Shown here: positions 22,082 to 29,804 of the stretch, piece after piece | Numbering within the stretch: position 1 is the first letter of the stretch | How the letters are laid out: each line of letters begins with the position of its first letter | Assembly (NCBI RefSeq): GCF_003258605.2 | Contig: NZ_CP031264.1 | Location: forward strand, 5,518,001-5,582,000 | Reading direction: 5' to 3' | DNA length: 64,000 nt | Source of the DNA: Peterkaempfera bronchialis | Lineage (GTDB): Bacteria > Actinomycetota > Actinomycetes > Streptomycetales > Streptomycetaceae | Program-made: the position numbers and the translations under genes | Notes under the pieces: generated by a model | What the model was told of the DNA's origin: nothing | Databases searched by the model: none | The model's input: the letters and a program-made list of their open reading frames with translations, nothing else

Positions 22082-23140
22082 ATGCGCGACACGCTGCGCG
22101 GCTGGGTGCAGTTCGCCGCAGGTATCGCCGAGGAGACCGGCAGGCGTACGGCGCACACGGCCAAGGACCTGCTGGACCGGAGCGGGATGGACGTCGATGG
22201 GTTGCAGCGCACGTTGGCCGAGCAGGTCCCGGCCTCCGCGCGGTCGTTGCAGTCGGTGGCCGACGATGTGGCGGCTGCCGGGCGGGGTGGGCGTGACCTG
22301 GTGGTGGGGCTGGTCCGCTCGGAGGCGGAGCGGACCTGGCAGTTCCTCGGTCGGCTGGGTGACCAGGTGACGAAGGTCGGAGTGGTCCTGGAGCTGCTGG
22401 AGCGCAAGCTGCGCGAGGTGGAGCAGGCCGACGAGGAGAAGCCGCCCGAGCCTCGGGCGGAGAAGCTGTTCGGTGAGGACTGGGAGGAGCAGGCCGCCCC
22501 ATCGCGTCCGGCCACACCGGTACGTATCCCGGTGCTGGAGGAGACCGAACCGGCCGCCGGGGAGGCGGTCCCGGCGAAGAAGGCCCCGGTGCCGAGCAAG
22601 CCCGCCGCCGCGCGGAAGCCTGCCGGGACCACGGCGAAGAAGACGGTGTCGCGGGCTGCGGCGGGGGAGACCGCCGCCCGGATGGCCGAGTCCGGCGAGA
22701 CGGTCGCGGAGAGTGTGGCCGCCGCCAGGAAGCCCGCCGCTCGGACGCCTGCGAAGAAGGGGCCGGGGAAGCAGGCGCCCGCGAAGAAGACCGCTGCCAG
22801 GAAGACGGCTGCGGCGAAGAAGACCGCTGCGAAGAAGACCGCTGTGAAGAAGACCGCTGTGAAGAAGACCGCTGCGAAGAAGGCGGCGGCGGAGGGGGGC
22901 CCGGTCAGGAAGGCTGCCGCGAGCAAGACGGCGGTGAAGCAGGCGCCCGCGAAGAAGACGGCTGCCAAGAAGAGCGCCGCCAAGAAGACCGCCGCCAAGA
23001 AGACCGCCGCCAAGAAGGCGGCGGCCAAGCAGGCACCCGCGAAGAAGACGCCCGCGAAGAAGACGGCCGCCAAGAAGACCGGGTCCGCAAAGGGCGCCGC
23101 GAGGAAGACCGCCGGGAGCCGGACGGTTGGCCATGGCTGA
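22082..23140 (+). CDS. Protein with Lys/Ala-rich histone-H1-like tail
   Basis: A 352-residue protein from ATG 22082 (GAGGAGG at 22070-22076). Residues 1-120 are helical and amphipathic (FAAGIAEETGRRTAHTAKDLL, RSEAERTWQFLGRLGDQVTK), phasin- or coiled-coil-like. A Pro/Glu linker runs to about 160. The rest is dominated by AAKKTAAKK-type repeats, as in HupS, mycobacterial HupB and eukaryotic H1, implying binding to DNA or other polyanions. Its stop overlaps the next small gene. The DNA is internally repetitive, so length may vary among strains. Confidence 0.82.
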   Translation: MRDTLRGWVQFAAGIAEETGRRTAHTAKDLLDRSGMDVDGLQRTLAEQVPASARSLQSVADDVAAAGRGGRDLVVGLVRSEAERTWQFLGRLGDQVTKVGVVLELLERKLREVEQADEEKPPEPRAEKLFGEDWEEQAAPSRPATPVRIPVLEETEPAAGEAVPAKKAPVPSKPAAARKPAGTTAKKTVSRAAAGETAARMAESGETVAESVAAARKPAARTPAKKGPGKQAPAKKTAARKTAAAKKTAAKKTAVKKTAVKKTAAKKAAAEGGPVRKAAASKTAVKQAPAKKTAAKKSAAKKTAAKKTAAKKAAAKQAPAKKTPAKKTAAKKTGSAKGAARKTAGSRTVGHG

Positions 23141-23399
23141 GGGCTTCCCGGAGGCCGACCGGACCGGCACCGCACCCGGGGCACCCTTCGCGTCCGCCAT
23201 GCCGCCGGTCTCGGAGCTGTCGGCGGTCGTGCTTGAGGAGACCGGGCACGCCGGGGTGGACGCGGAGCTGGCCCGGCTGGAGGAGCTGGACGGTACCGCC
23301 ACGGAGACCCACGCCGCCCTGTACGAGGATGTCCACCAGCGGTTGAGGGACACCCTCACCGCCCTCGACCACCGACCCGGCCCCGCTCCGGGGCCCTAG
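23133..23399 (+). CDS. Small conserved-position protein of unknown function
   Basis: An 88-residue protein overlapping the preceding gene by eight bases (ATGGCTGA) and ending 13 bases before tlyA, so it is probably in one operon with it. The N-terminus is Pro/Ala-rich. Residues about 35-80 are a predicted helical pair (VDAELARLEELDGTATETHAALYEDVHQRLRDTLTAL, given here in two parts as DAELARLEELDG and YEDVHQRLRDTL). No catalytic motif is seen. Similar short proteins sit directly before tlyA in Streptomyces. Confidence 0.75.
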   Translation: MAEGFPEADRTGTAPGAPFASAMPPVSELSAVVLEETGHAGVDAELARLEELDGTATETHAALYEDVHQRLRDTLTALDHRPGPAPGP

Positions 23400-23412
23400 G
23401 AGTGAAGCACCC

Positions 23413-24225
23413 GTGGCAGTGGCACGACGCCGACTCGACGCGGAACTCGTCCGCCGCAAGCTGGCCCGCTCGCGCGAGCACGCCAGTGAGTTGATCGCGG
23501 CCGGACGGGTGACCGTCGGCGGCACCACCGCGAGCAAGCCGGCGACCCAGGTGGAGACCGCGGCGGCGGTGGTGGTGGCGAAGGACGAGAACGACCCGGA
23601 CTACGTCTCCCGGGGCGGCCACAAGCTCGCCGGGGCGCTGGCCGCGTTCGGCCCGCAGGGCCTGCGGATCGAGGGCCGCCGCTGCCTGGACGCAGGGGCC
23701 TCCACCGGTGGCTTCACCGATGTGCTGCTGCGGGCCGGTGCCGGACGGGTGCTCGCCGTGGACGTCGGCTACGGCCAGCTTGCCTGGTCGTTGCAGAGCG
23801 ACGAGCGGGTCACCGTGATGGACCGCACCAATGTCCGCGAACTGAGCCCGGAGCGGATCGGCGGCGAACCGGTCGATGTGGTGGTCGGCGATCTGTCGTT
23901 CATCCCGCTGGGGCTGGTGCTGCCGGCGCTCGCCTCCTGCTGCGCCGACGACGCCGACCTGGTGCTGATGGTCAAGCCGCAGTTCGAGGTCGGCCGGGAG
24001 CGCCTCGGCAGCGGCGGTGTGGTCCGCAGCCCGCAACTGCGCGCCGAGGCCGTGCGGCAGGTGGCCGCGCAGGGCTGGGCGCTGGGCCTCGGGGTGCTGG
24101 GTGTCACCGCCAGCCCGCTGCCCGGGCCGTCGGGCAATGTGGAGTACTTCCTCTGGTTCCGGCGCGGCGCCCCCGCGCTGGACCCGGCGGAGGCGGATCG
24201 CGCCGTGGACGAAGGGCCCCGGTAG
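23413..24225 (+). CDS. tlyA: TlyA-family rRNA 2'-O-methyltransferase
   Basis: A 270-residue protein. An S4 RNA-binding domain (residues about 5-65, RRLDAELVRRKLARSREHA) precedes an FtsJ-like Rossmann domain with the SAM loop CLDAGASTGGFTD near residue 95. The catalytic tetrad candidates include Lys in SRGGHKL, Asp in VVGDLSF, Lys in VKPQFEV and a late Glu. TlyA methylates cytidines of 16S and 23S rRNA, and its loss causes capreomycin resistance in mycobacteria. GTG 23413 or 23419 may be the start. nadK and recN follow, as in the classical actinobacterial order. Confidence 0.92.
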   Translation: MAVARRRLDAELVRRKLARSREHASELIAAGRVTVGGTTASKPATQVETAAAVVVAKDENDPDYVSRGGHKLAGALAAFGPQGLRIEGRRCLDAGASTGGFTDVLLRAGAGRVLAVDVGYGQLAWSLQSDERVTVMDRTNVRELSPERIGGEPVDVVVGDLSFIPLGLVLPALASCCADDADLVLMVKPQFEVGRERLGSGGVVRSPQLRAEAVRQVAAQGWALGLGVLGVTASPLPGPSGNVEYFLWFRRGAPALDPAEADRAVDEGPR

Positions 24226-24320
24226 GGTGCCCCGCACGATTGCGCGCTGTGCAGGCGGCCGACCACAATCCGGAGGGGGCGCCACCCGGCCAGGACGCCC
24301 GGGGAGGCGTAGGAGAGGGC

Positions 24321-25223
24321 ATGAGTGACTTGCGAACGGTCTTCCTGATCGCGCACACCGGCCGGGCGGCCGCGCTGCGCAGCGTCGAGCACCTGGTCAA
24401 TGGCCTGCTGAAGGCGGACATCGGGGTCAGAGTGCTGGCGGCGGAGGCCGGAGACATGGATCTGCCCGCCGGCGTGGAGGCGGTGCCGACGGCGCCCGGC
24501 GCGGTGGCCGGCTGCGAGCTGATCCTGGTGGCAGGCGGTGACGGGACACTGCTGCGCGGCGCCGAGCTGTCCCGGCAGACGGGTGTGCCCATGCTGGGCG
24601 TCAACCTGGGCCGGGTGGGCTTCCTCGCCGAGGCGGAGCGCGACGACCTGGCGAAGGTCGTGGAGCGGGTGGTGGACGCGGACTACGAGGTCGAGGAGCG
24701 GATGACGATCGACGTCCTGGTCCGCACCGACGGCAAGGTGATCCACCGCGACTGGGCGCTCAACGAGGCGTCGGTGGAGAAGGCCGCCCGGGAGCGGATG
24801 CTGGAGGTCGTCACCGAGGTGGACGGCCGCCCGGTGTCCACCTTCGGCTGCGACGGCGTGGTCTGCGCGACGCCCACCGGCTCCACGGCGTACGCCTTCT
24901 CGGCGGGCGGGCCGGTGGTGTGGCCGGAGGTGGAGGCGCTGCTGATGGTGCCGATCAGCGCGCATGCGCTCTTCGCCAAGCCGCTGGTCACCTCGCCGCA
25001 CTCGGTACTGGCCGTGGAGGTGCTGCCCAAGACGCCGCACGGGGTGCTCTGGTGCGACGGACGGCGCTCGGTGGAGCTGCCGGCCGGGGCCCGGGTGGAG
25101 GTGCGGCGCGGCCGCATCCCGGTCCGGCTGGCCCGGCTGCACCGGGCTCCGTTCACCGACCGGCTGGTGGCGAAGTTCGCGCTGCCGGTGACCGGCTGGC
25201 GGGGCGTACCGCACCAGAACTGA
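24321..25223 (+). CDS. nadK: NAD kinase
   Basis: A 300-residue ATP/polyphosphate NAD kinase, making NADP. It shows VAGGDGTLLRGAE near residue 72 (the GGDGT catalytic motif), the ALNEAS NAD-binding motif, and PTGSTAYAFSAGGPVV. ATG 24321 has GGAGAGG upstream. The long open frame before it is not needed. It stands between tlyA and recN, and a GC hairpin follows the stop. Confidence 0.95.
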   Translation: MSDLRTVFLIAHTGRAAALRSVEHLVNGLLKADIGVRVLAAEAGDMDLPAGVEAVPTAPGAVAGCELILVAGGDGTLLRGAELSRQTGVPMLGVNLGRVGFLAEAERDDLAKVVERVVDADYEVEERMTIDVLVRTDGKVIHRDWALNEASVEKAARERMLEVVTEVDGRPVSTFGCDGVVCATPTGSTAYAFSAGGPVVWPEVEALLMVPISAHALFAKPLVTSPHSVLAVEVLPKTPHGVLWCDGRRSVELPAGARVEVRRGRIPVRLARLHRAPFTDRLVAKFALPVTGWRGVPHQN

Positions 25224-25238
25224 CCCGCCGCACACCCG

Positions 25239-25279
25239 ACCGCAGACGTACCCCGCGCGGCGTGGGGTGCGTCTGCGGT
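25239..25279 (+). terminator. Stem-loop after nadK
   Basis: A 16-bp stem with one G-T pair, arms 25239-25254 and 25264-25279, loop 9 nt, starting 16 bases past the nadK stop. It separates nadK from the oppositely oriented small gene. Confidence 0.65.
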
Positions 25280-25341
25280 GCGCCGGCGGCGGAGCTTGCA
25301 CCCGTTCGGGTGAACGGTCATGCGGGCCGCGCCCGCCCGGC

Positions 25342-25575
25342 TCAGCCGCCCTGGTGCGGCGCCTCGGCGGCCAGCTGGTCGATGCGGGCGCGGATCAGCT
25401 CGACCACCTCGGGCCGGTTGCCGTGCGCGGTCTCCTGGGCGAGCAGCCGCCGCAACTGCTCCTGGGTGAGTGACCGGATGCGGTTCCGCAGCTCCGGGAG
25501 GGTCAGCCGGTCGAAGTCCGGTACCAGCGGTGCGCCGGAGGACCCCTGGCCTTCCGGGCGGGTGGTGTCGGCCAT
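25342..25575 (-). CDS. Small helical protein of unknown function
   Basis: A 77-residue protein, ATG 25575 preceded by GAGAGGAG (read leftward). It has a disordered head, then a compact helical segment, residues about 22-70: LPELRNRIRSLTQEQLRRLLAQE, split here as LPELRNRIRSL and TQEQLRRLLAQE, followed by AHGNRPEVVELIRARIDQL. This segment recurs in small or C-terminal regions of actinobacterial proteins. Neither a catalytic nor a membrane feature is visible. It lies on the opposite strand between nadK and recN. Confidence 0.75.
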   Translation of the reverse strand: MADTTRPEGQGSSGAPLVPDFDRLTLPELRNRIRSLTQEQLRRLLAQETAHGNRPEVVELIRARIDQLAAEAPHQGG

Positions 25576-25740
25576 GGGAGACTCCTCTCCACTCGGCTGC
25601 CGCCGGACCCGGACGGGCCCGCAGCAGACCCCCAGAGGGCGGGTACCGCGCTGGGAACCCGGAAAACTGCCGAATCGAATGAACCTTCCCCCCGCCGGGC
25701 GGGCGCTCGTCGCACGGCGGCCCCGGAACCTCGTAAGGTC

Positions 25741-27507
25741 GTGTCCGTGTTGGAGGAGATGCGGATTCAGGCCCTCGGTGTGATTGACGACGCCGTGGTC
25801 GAGCTGTCACCGGGCTTCACGGCGGTGACCGGCGAGACCGGCGCGGGCAAGACGATGGTGGTCACCAGCCTGGGGCTGCTGCTCGGCGGGCGGGCGGACC
25901 CGGCCCTGGTCCGCGTGGGTGCCGGCCGGGCCGTGGTGGAGGGGCGGATCACCCTCGCGGCCGACGACCCAGCCGCGCTGCGCGCCGTCGAGGCGGGCGC
26001 CGAGCTGGACGACGGCGTGCTGCTGGTCAGCCGTACCGTCTCCGCCGAGGGACGCTCCCGGGCGCACCTGGGCGGCCGGTCGGTGCCGGTCGGGCTGCTC
26101 GGCGAGCTGGGCGAGGACCTCATCGCGGTGCACGGCCAGACCGACCAGCAGCGGCTGCTCAAGCCGTCCCGGCAGCGCGGTGCGCTGGACCGGTACGCGG
26201 GCGAGGCCGTCTCCGTCCCGCTGGAGCGCTACCAGGCCGCCTTCCGGCGGCTGCGGGCCGTCTCGGCGACGCTGGAGGAGCTGACCACCCGGGCGCGGGA
26301 GCGGGCCCAGGAGGCGGATCTGCTGCGCTTCGGCCTGGCGGAGGTGGCCGCCGCCGAGCCGCTGCCCGGCGAGGACACCGAGCTGGCCGCCGAGGCCGAG
26401 CGGCTCGGCCACGCCGATGCGCTGGCGTCCGCGGCCACCCTCGCCCATGGCGCGCTGGCCGGAGACCCGGCCGAGCCCGACTCGGTCGACGCCGGGACCC
26501 TGGTCGCCCAGGCCCGGCGGGCGCTGGACGCGGTGCGGTCCCACGACCCGGGGCTCGCCGCGCTCGGCGACCGGCTGGACGAGGTGGGCTATCTGCTCGC
26601 GGACGTCGCCGCAGACCTGGCCGGCTATGCGGACGGGCTGGACGCCGACCCGGTGCGGCTGGCGGCGGTGGAGGAGCGCCGCTCGGTCCTCTCCCACCTG
26701 GTCCGCAAGTACGGCAGCGCGGGGGCCGGTACCGCCGAGGTGCTGCGCTGGGCCGAGGAGTCGGCGCAGCGGCTGGCCGAGCTGGAGGGCGACGACGACC
26801 GCATCGACGGCCTGGCGGCGGAGCGGAGGCAGCTCCACGCCGAGCTGAGCGCCCTGGCCGCCGAGCTGTCCGCAGCCCGCCGGGCCGCCGCCGGGCGGTT
26901 CGCCGGGGCGGTGACCGCCGAACTCACCGAACTGGCCATGCCGCACGCCCGGGTGACCTTCGCCATCGAGCAGGTCGAGGACCCGCAGGGCCTGGAGGTC
27001 GACGGCCGCACCGTCGCCTTCGGCCCGCACGGTGTGGACGAGGTCGAGGTCCTGCTCGCCCCGCACCCGGGTGCGCCGCCCCGGCCGATCGCCAAGGGCG
27101 CCTCCGGCGGCGAGCTCTCCCGGGTGATGCTCGCGGTGGAGGTGGTGTTCGCCGGGGCGGACCCGGTGCCCACCTACCTCTTCGACGAGGTCGACGCCGG
27201 GGTGGGCGGCAAGGCGGCGGTGGAGATCGGCCGCCGGCTGGCCAAGCTCGCCGAGAGCGCCCAGGTCGTCGTGGTCACCCATCTCCCGCAGGTGGCGGCC
27301 TTTGCCGACCGCCATCTGGTGGTGGAGAAGACCAGCGACGGCACGGTCACCCGGTCGGGGGTGAAGGCCCTGGACGACGCCGAGCGGGTCCGCGAGCTGT
27401 CCCGGATGCTGGCCGGGCTGGAGGACTCCGAACTGGGCCGCGCCCACGCCGAGGAACTGCTGGCGGCGGCGCGCTCGCCGCGCCGGGAGGGCCGTGCCGC
27501 GCTGTGA
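25741..27507 (+). CDS. recN: DNA repair protein RecN
   Basis: A 588-residue SMC-like ATPase for double-strand break repair. Walker A GETGAGKTM lies at residues about 31-39, a central coiled coil at about 150-380 (many Arg/Glu/Ala heptads), the ABC signature ASGGELSRVM near 455 and Walker B YLFDEVDAGVGG near 480, followed by VVVTHLPQVAAFAD. The GTG 25741 start has no strong ribosome site, so a leaderless message is possible. A membrane-protein gene starts only 47 bases downstream; the steA/steB pair known behind recN in other actinobacteria is not here. Confidence 0.95.
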   Translation: MSVLEEMRIQALGVIDDAVVELSPGFTAVTGETGAGKTMVVTSLGLLLGGRADPALVRVGAGRAVVEGRITLAADDPAALRAVEAGAELDDGVLLVSRTVSAEGRSRAHLGGRSVPVGLLGELGEDLIAVHGQTDQQRLLKPSRQRGALDRYAGEAVSVPLERYQAAFRRLRAVSATLEELTTRARERAQEADLLRFGLAEVAAAEPLPGEDTELAAEAERLGHADALASAATLAHGALAGDPAEPDSVDAGTLVAQARRALDAVRSHDPGLAALGDRLDEVGYLLADVAADLAGYADGLDADPVRLAAVEERRSVLSHLVRKYGSAGAGTAEVLRWAEESAQRLAELEGDDDRIDGLAAERRQLHAELSALAAELSAARRAAAGRFAGAVTAELTELAMPHARVTFAIEQVEDPQGLEVDGRTVAFGPHGVDEVEVLLAPHPGAPPRPIAKGASGGELSRVMLAVEVVFAGADPVPTYLFDEVDAGVGGKAAVEIGRRLAKLAESAQVVVVTHLPQVAAFADRHLVVEKTSDGTVTRSGVKALDDAERVRELSRMLAGLEDSELGRAHAEELLAAARSPRREGRAAL

Positions 27508-27554
27508 ACGGCGTGTATGGCGGGGAGGCAGGCGGGTGAGCAGGAGGAGGGCAC

Positions 27555-28390
27555 GTGTGGGCCAGGCGTGACAAGGGCGGGCGGCTGCTGGTGCTGCTCG
27601 CGGCGGCGGGTGGCGCCCGGGCGGTGTACACGGCGCTGAACCGGTTCCCGCCGGGGGAGCCCGCGCTGTGGGAGCGCAGAGTCGGCCGCGCCCGGGTGGT
27701 CACCCTCTACCAGGGCCCGGCGGTGGCCGCCGCCGTGGCCACCGCCGTCGGCGCCGCACCCCAGCTGCCGCCCCGGTCCGCGCTGCGACCGCACTGGCCG
27801 CCGTCGCCGCCGCAGCCGGCGGCGGCTACGACGATCTGGCGGGCGGCGGCGAGCGGACCCTGCGGGCGCGTCTCGGGGCGTTGCGGCGCGGCCGGGTCAC
27901 CCCCGGCGCCGTCACGGCGGCCGGGCTCGGCGCGGTCGCCCTCGCCGCCGGCTGCCTGGTGCGGCGCCGCCCGCTGGACCGGCTGCTGGCCGCGACGGTG
28001 ATCGCCGGTACGGCCGGTGCGGTGGACCTGCTGGACGTCCGGCCCGGCCGGGCCGCCAAGGCGGTGCTGGCCGCCGGAGTGCCCACGGTGCTGCGCGGCG
28101 GACCCGGCGCCGCCGTCGCCGCCGCCCCGGTGGGCGCCGCCGCCGCGCTGCTCCCCGACGACCTCGGCGAGCGCACCACGCTCGGCCGCTGCGGCGCGCA
28201 GGCCCTCGGCGCCGCCCTCGGCACCGCGTGGGCGACCGGCTCCGGCCGGACCGGGCTGGCGTTGCGCGCGGCGGCCCTGGTGGCCTTCCACGCGGCGGCC
28301 GAGCGGGGCGTGTACCGGGAGCAGTGGTGGTCCTGGCCGCCGTTGCGCCGTCTGGACCAGGCCGGTCGGCCGCGCCCGGCGGAGGACTGA
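27555..28390 (+). pseudogene. Integral membrane protein gene interrupted by a frameshift
   Basis: The gene starts at GTG 27555 behind a perfect AGGAGGAGG (27542-27550). The first about 68 codons give MWARRDKGGRLL..., ending in VATAVGAAPQLPP. Continuation of the protein (AATALAAVAAAAGGGYDDL, then several hydrophobic segments to the stop at 28390) is in another frame, so one base is missing (or two are extra) at about 27758-27795. The restored protein would have about 278 residues with five or six membrane segments. The homologous gene lies next to the glycosyltransferase and pyrG in Streptomyces. A sequencing deletion in a GC run is as likely as a true mutation. Confidence 0.75.
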
Positions 28391-28574
28391 CCCCGGCGGC
28401 GCGGACCGGCTGCCGCCGACTGCCCCTCAGGAGCGCCACCGGGCGCCGCCACCCCTGTACTCTGCGGTGCTACACCACCGGTGCCCAACGCCGAACGCAG
28501 GCCGCGACCCGGCCGCAGCAGCGACCGGGGCACCGGGCGCGTTCCGCGGACCAGAACGACTCGGAGCGAACGAC

Positions 28575-29741
28575 GTGGACGACACCTCTGTCCGGGCAAC
28601 GACCCCTGCACCCGAGCCGGGGCAGCTGCACGCGGTGCTCGTCGTCGCCGCCAGCACCGGCGGCATCGGCGCGCATGTGCGCTCGCTGGCCCAGGGACTG
28701 GTGGCGCACGGCCTCACGGTGACCGTGTGCGGGCCGGCCGCCACCGATGCCCTGTTCGGCTTCTCCGGCGCCGGTGCCCGCTTCCACCCCGTGGAGATCA
28801 CCCCGACCTCCGGGCCGCGCAGCGACGCCGCCGCCATCGGGGAGCTGCGCCGCGCCTTCACCGGCGCCTGCGTGGTGCACGCCCATGGACTGCGCGCCGG
28901 GCTCCTCTCCGATCTGGCGCTGCGCACCGCCGGCCGGGTGCCGGGGATGCGGCCGGAGACTCCGCTGGTGGTCACCATGCACCATGCGCTGCTTGCCACC
29001 GGCATGGAGCGGCGGCTGCTGCGGCTGATGGAGCGCCGGGTGGCCCGCGCCGCAGACCTGCTGCTCGGCGCCTCCTCCGACCTGGTCGCGCGGGCTCGGG
29101 AGCTGGGCGCCGGCGATGCCCGGCTGGGCCCGGTGGCCGCGCCGCCGCTCGCCGCACCGGCCGTGGACCGGGCGGCGGCCCGGGCCGCGCTGCCGGGCGT
29201 CGCCGAGGGGCGGCCGGTGGTCCTCGCGGTGGGTCGGCTCGCCCCGCAGAAGGGCTTTGACCTGCTGCTGGACGCCTCCCGTACGCTGGCCGGCCTGAAC
29301 CCCCGCCCGCTGGTGCTGATCGCCGGCGAGGGCCCGGAGGGCGTGGCGCTGCGCGACCGCATCGACGCCGAGGGGCTGCCGGTGCGGCTGCTGGGCCACC
29401 GCACCGATGTGCCGGAGCTGCTGGCCGCCGCCGATGTGGTGGCCATCAGCAGCCGCTGGGAGGCGCGGGCGCTGGTGGCGCAGGAGGCGCTGCGCGCCGG
29501 GGTGCCGCTGGTCGCCACCGCCGTGGGCGGGCTGCCCGAGCTGGTCGGTGACGCCGCCGTACTGGTCCCGTACGGCGATGCGCAGGCGTTCGGCCGGGCG
29601 GTGGCCGGGCTGCTCGCCGACACCCCGCGCCGGGCCCGGCTGGCCGAGCTGGGCCGGGCGCAGGCGGAGACCTGGCCGGACGAGGCGGCCACGGTGGCGC
29701 AGGTGCTCTCCATCTACGACGAGCTGGTGCAGCGCTCCTGA
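28575..29741 (+). CDS. GT4-family glycosyltransferase
   Basis: A 388-residue GT-B enzyme with the GT4 layout. The N-terminal half starts VVAASTGGIGAHVRSLAQGL (acceptor domain). The C-terminal half has VLAVGRLAPQKGFDLL, IAGEGPEG and the donor-site E-x7-E in SRWEARALVAQEAL. It transfers a sugar from a nucleotide donor, probably at the membrane face given the membrane-protein gene just upstream. GTG 28575 is chosen because the family begins close to it; the ribosome site is weak. An acceptor cannot be named. Confidence 0.88.
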   Translation: MDDTSVRATTPAPEPGQLHAVLVVAASTGGIGAHVRSLAQGLVAHGLTVTVCGPAATDALFGFSGAGARFHPVEITPTSGPRSDAAAIGELRRAFTGACVVHAHGLRAGLLSDLALRTAGRVPGMRPETPLVVTMHHALLATGMERRLLRLMERRVARAADLLLGASSDLVARARELGAGDARLGPVAAPPLAAPAVDRAAARAALPGVAEGRPVVLAVGRLAPQKGFDLLLDASRTLAGLNPRPLVLIAGEGPEGVALRDRIDAEGLPVRLLGHRTDVPELLAAADVVAISSRWEARALVAQEALRAGVPLVATAVGGLPELVGDAAVLVPYGDAQAFGRAVAGLLADTPRRARLAELGRAQAETWPDEAATVAQVLSIYDELVQRS

Positions 29742-29747
29742 CGCGGG

Positions 29748-29784
29748 CCGCCCGCCCGCTCGGTGGTGGGGAGCGGGCGGGCGG
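29748..29784. terminator. Bidirectional terminator between the GT4 and GH15 genes
   Basis: A perfect 14-bp GC stem, 29748-29761 with 29771-29784, with a 9-nt loop, 6 bases after the GT4 stop and 20 bases from the GH15 stop. Confidence 0.75.
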
Positions 29785-29804
29785 CGGTTCTGCTCAGCGT
29801 CTTG

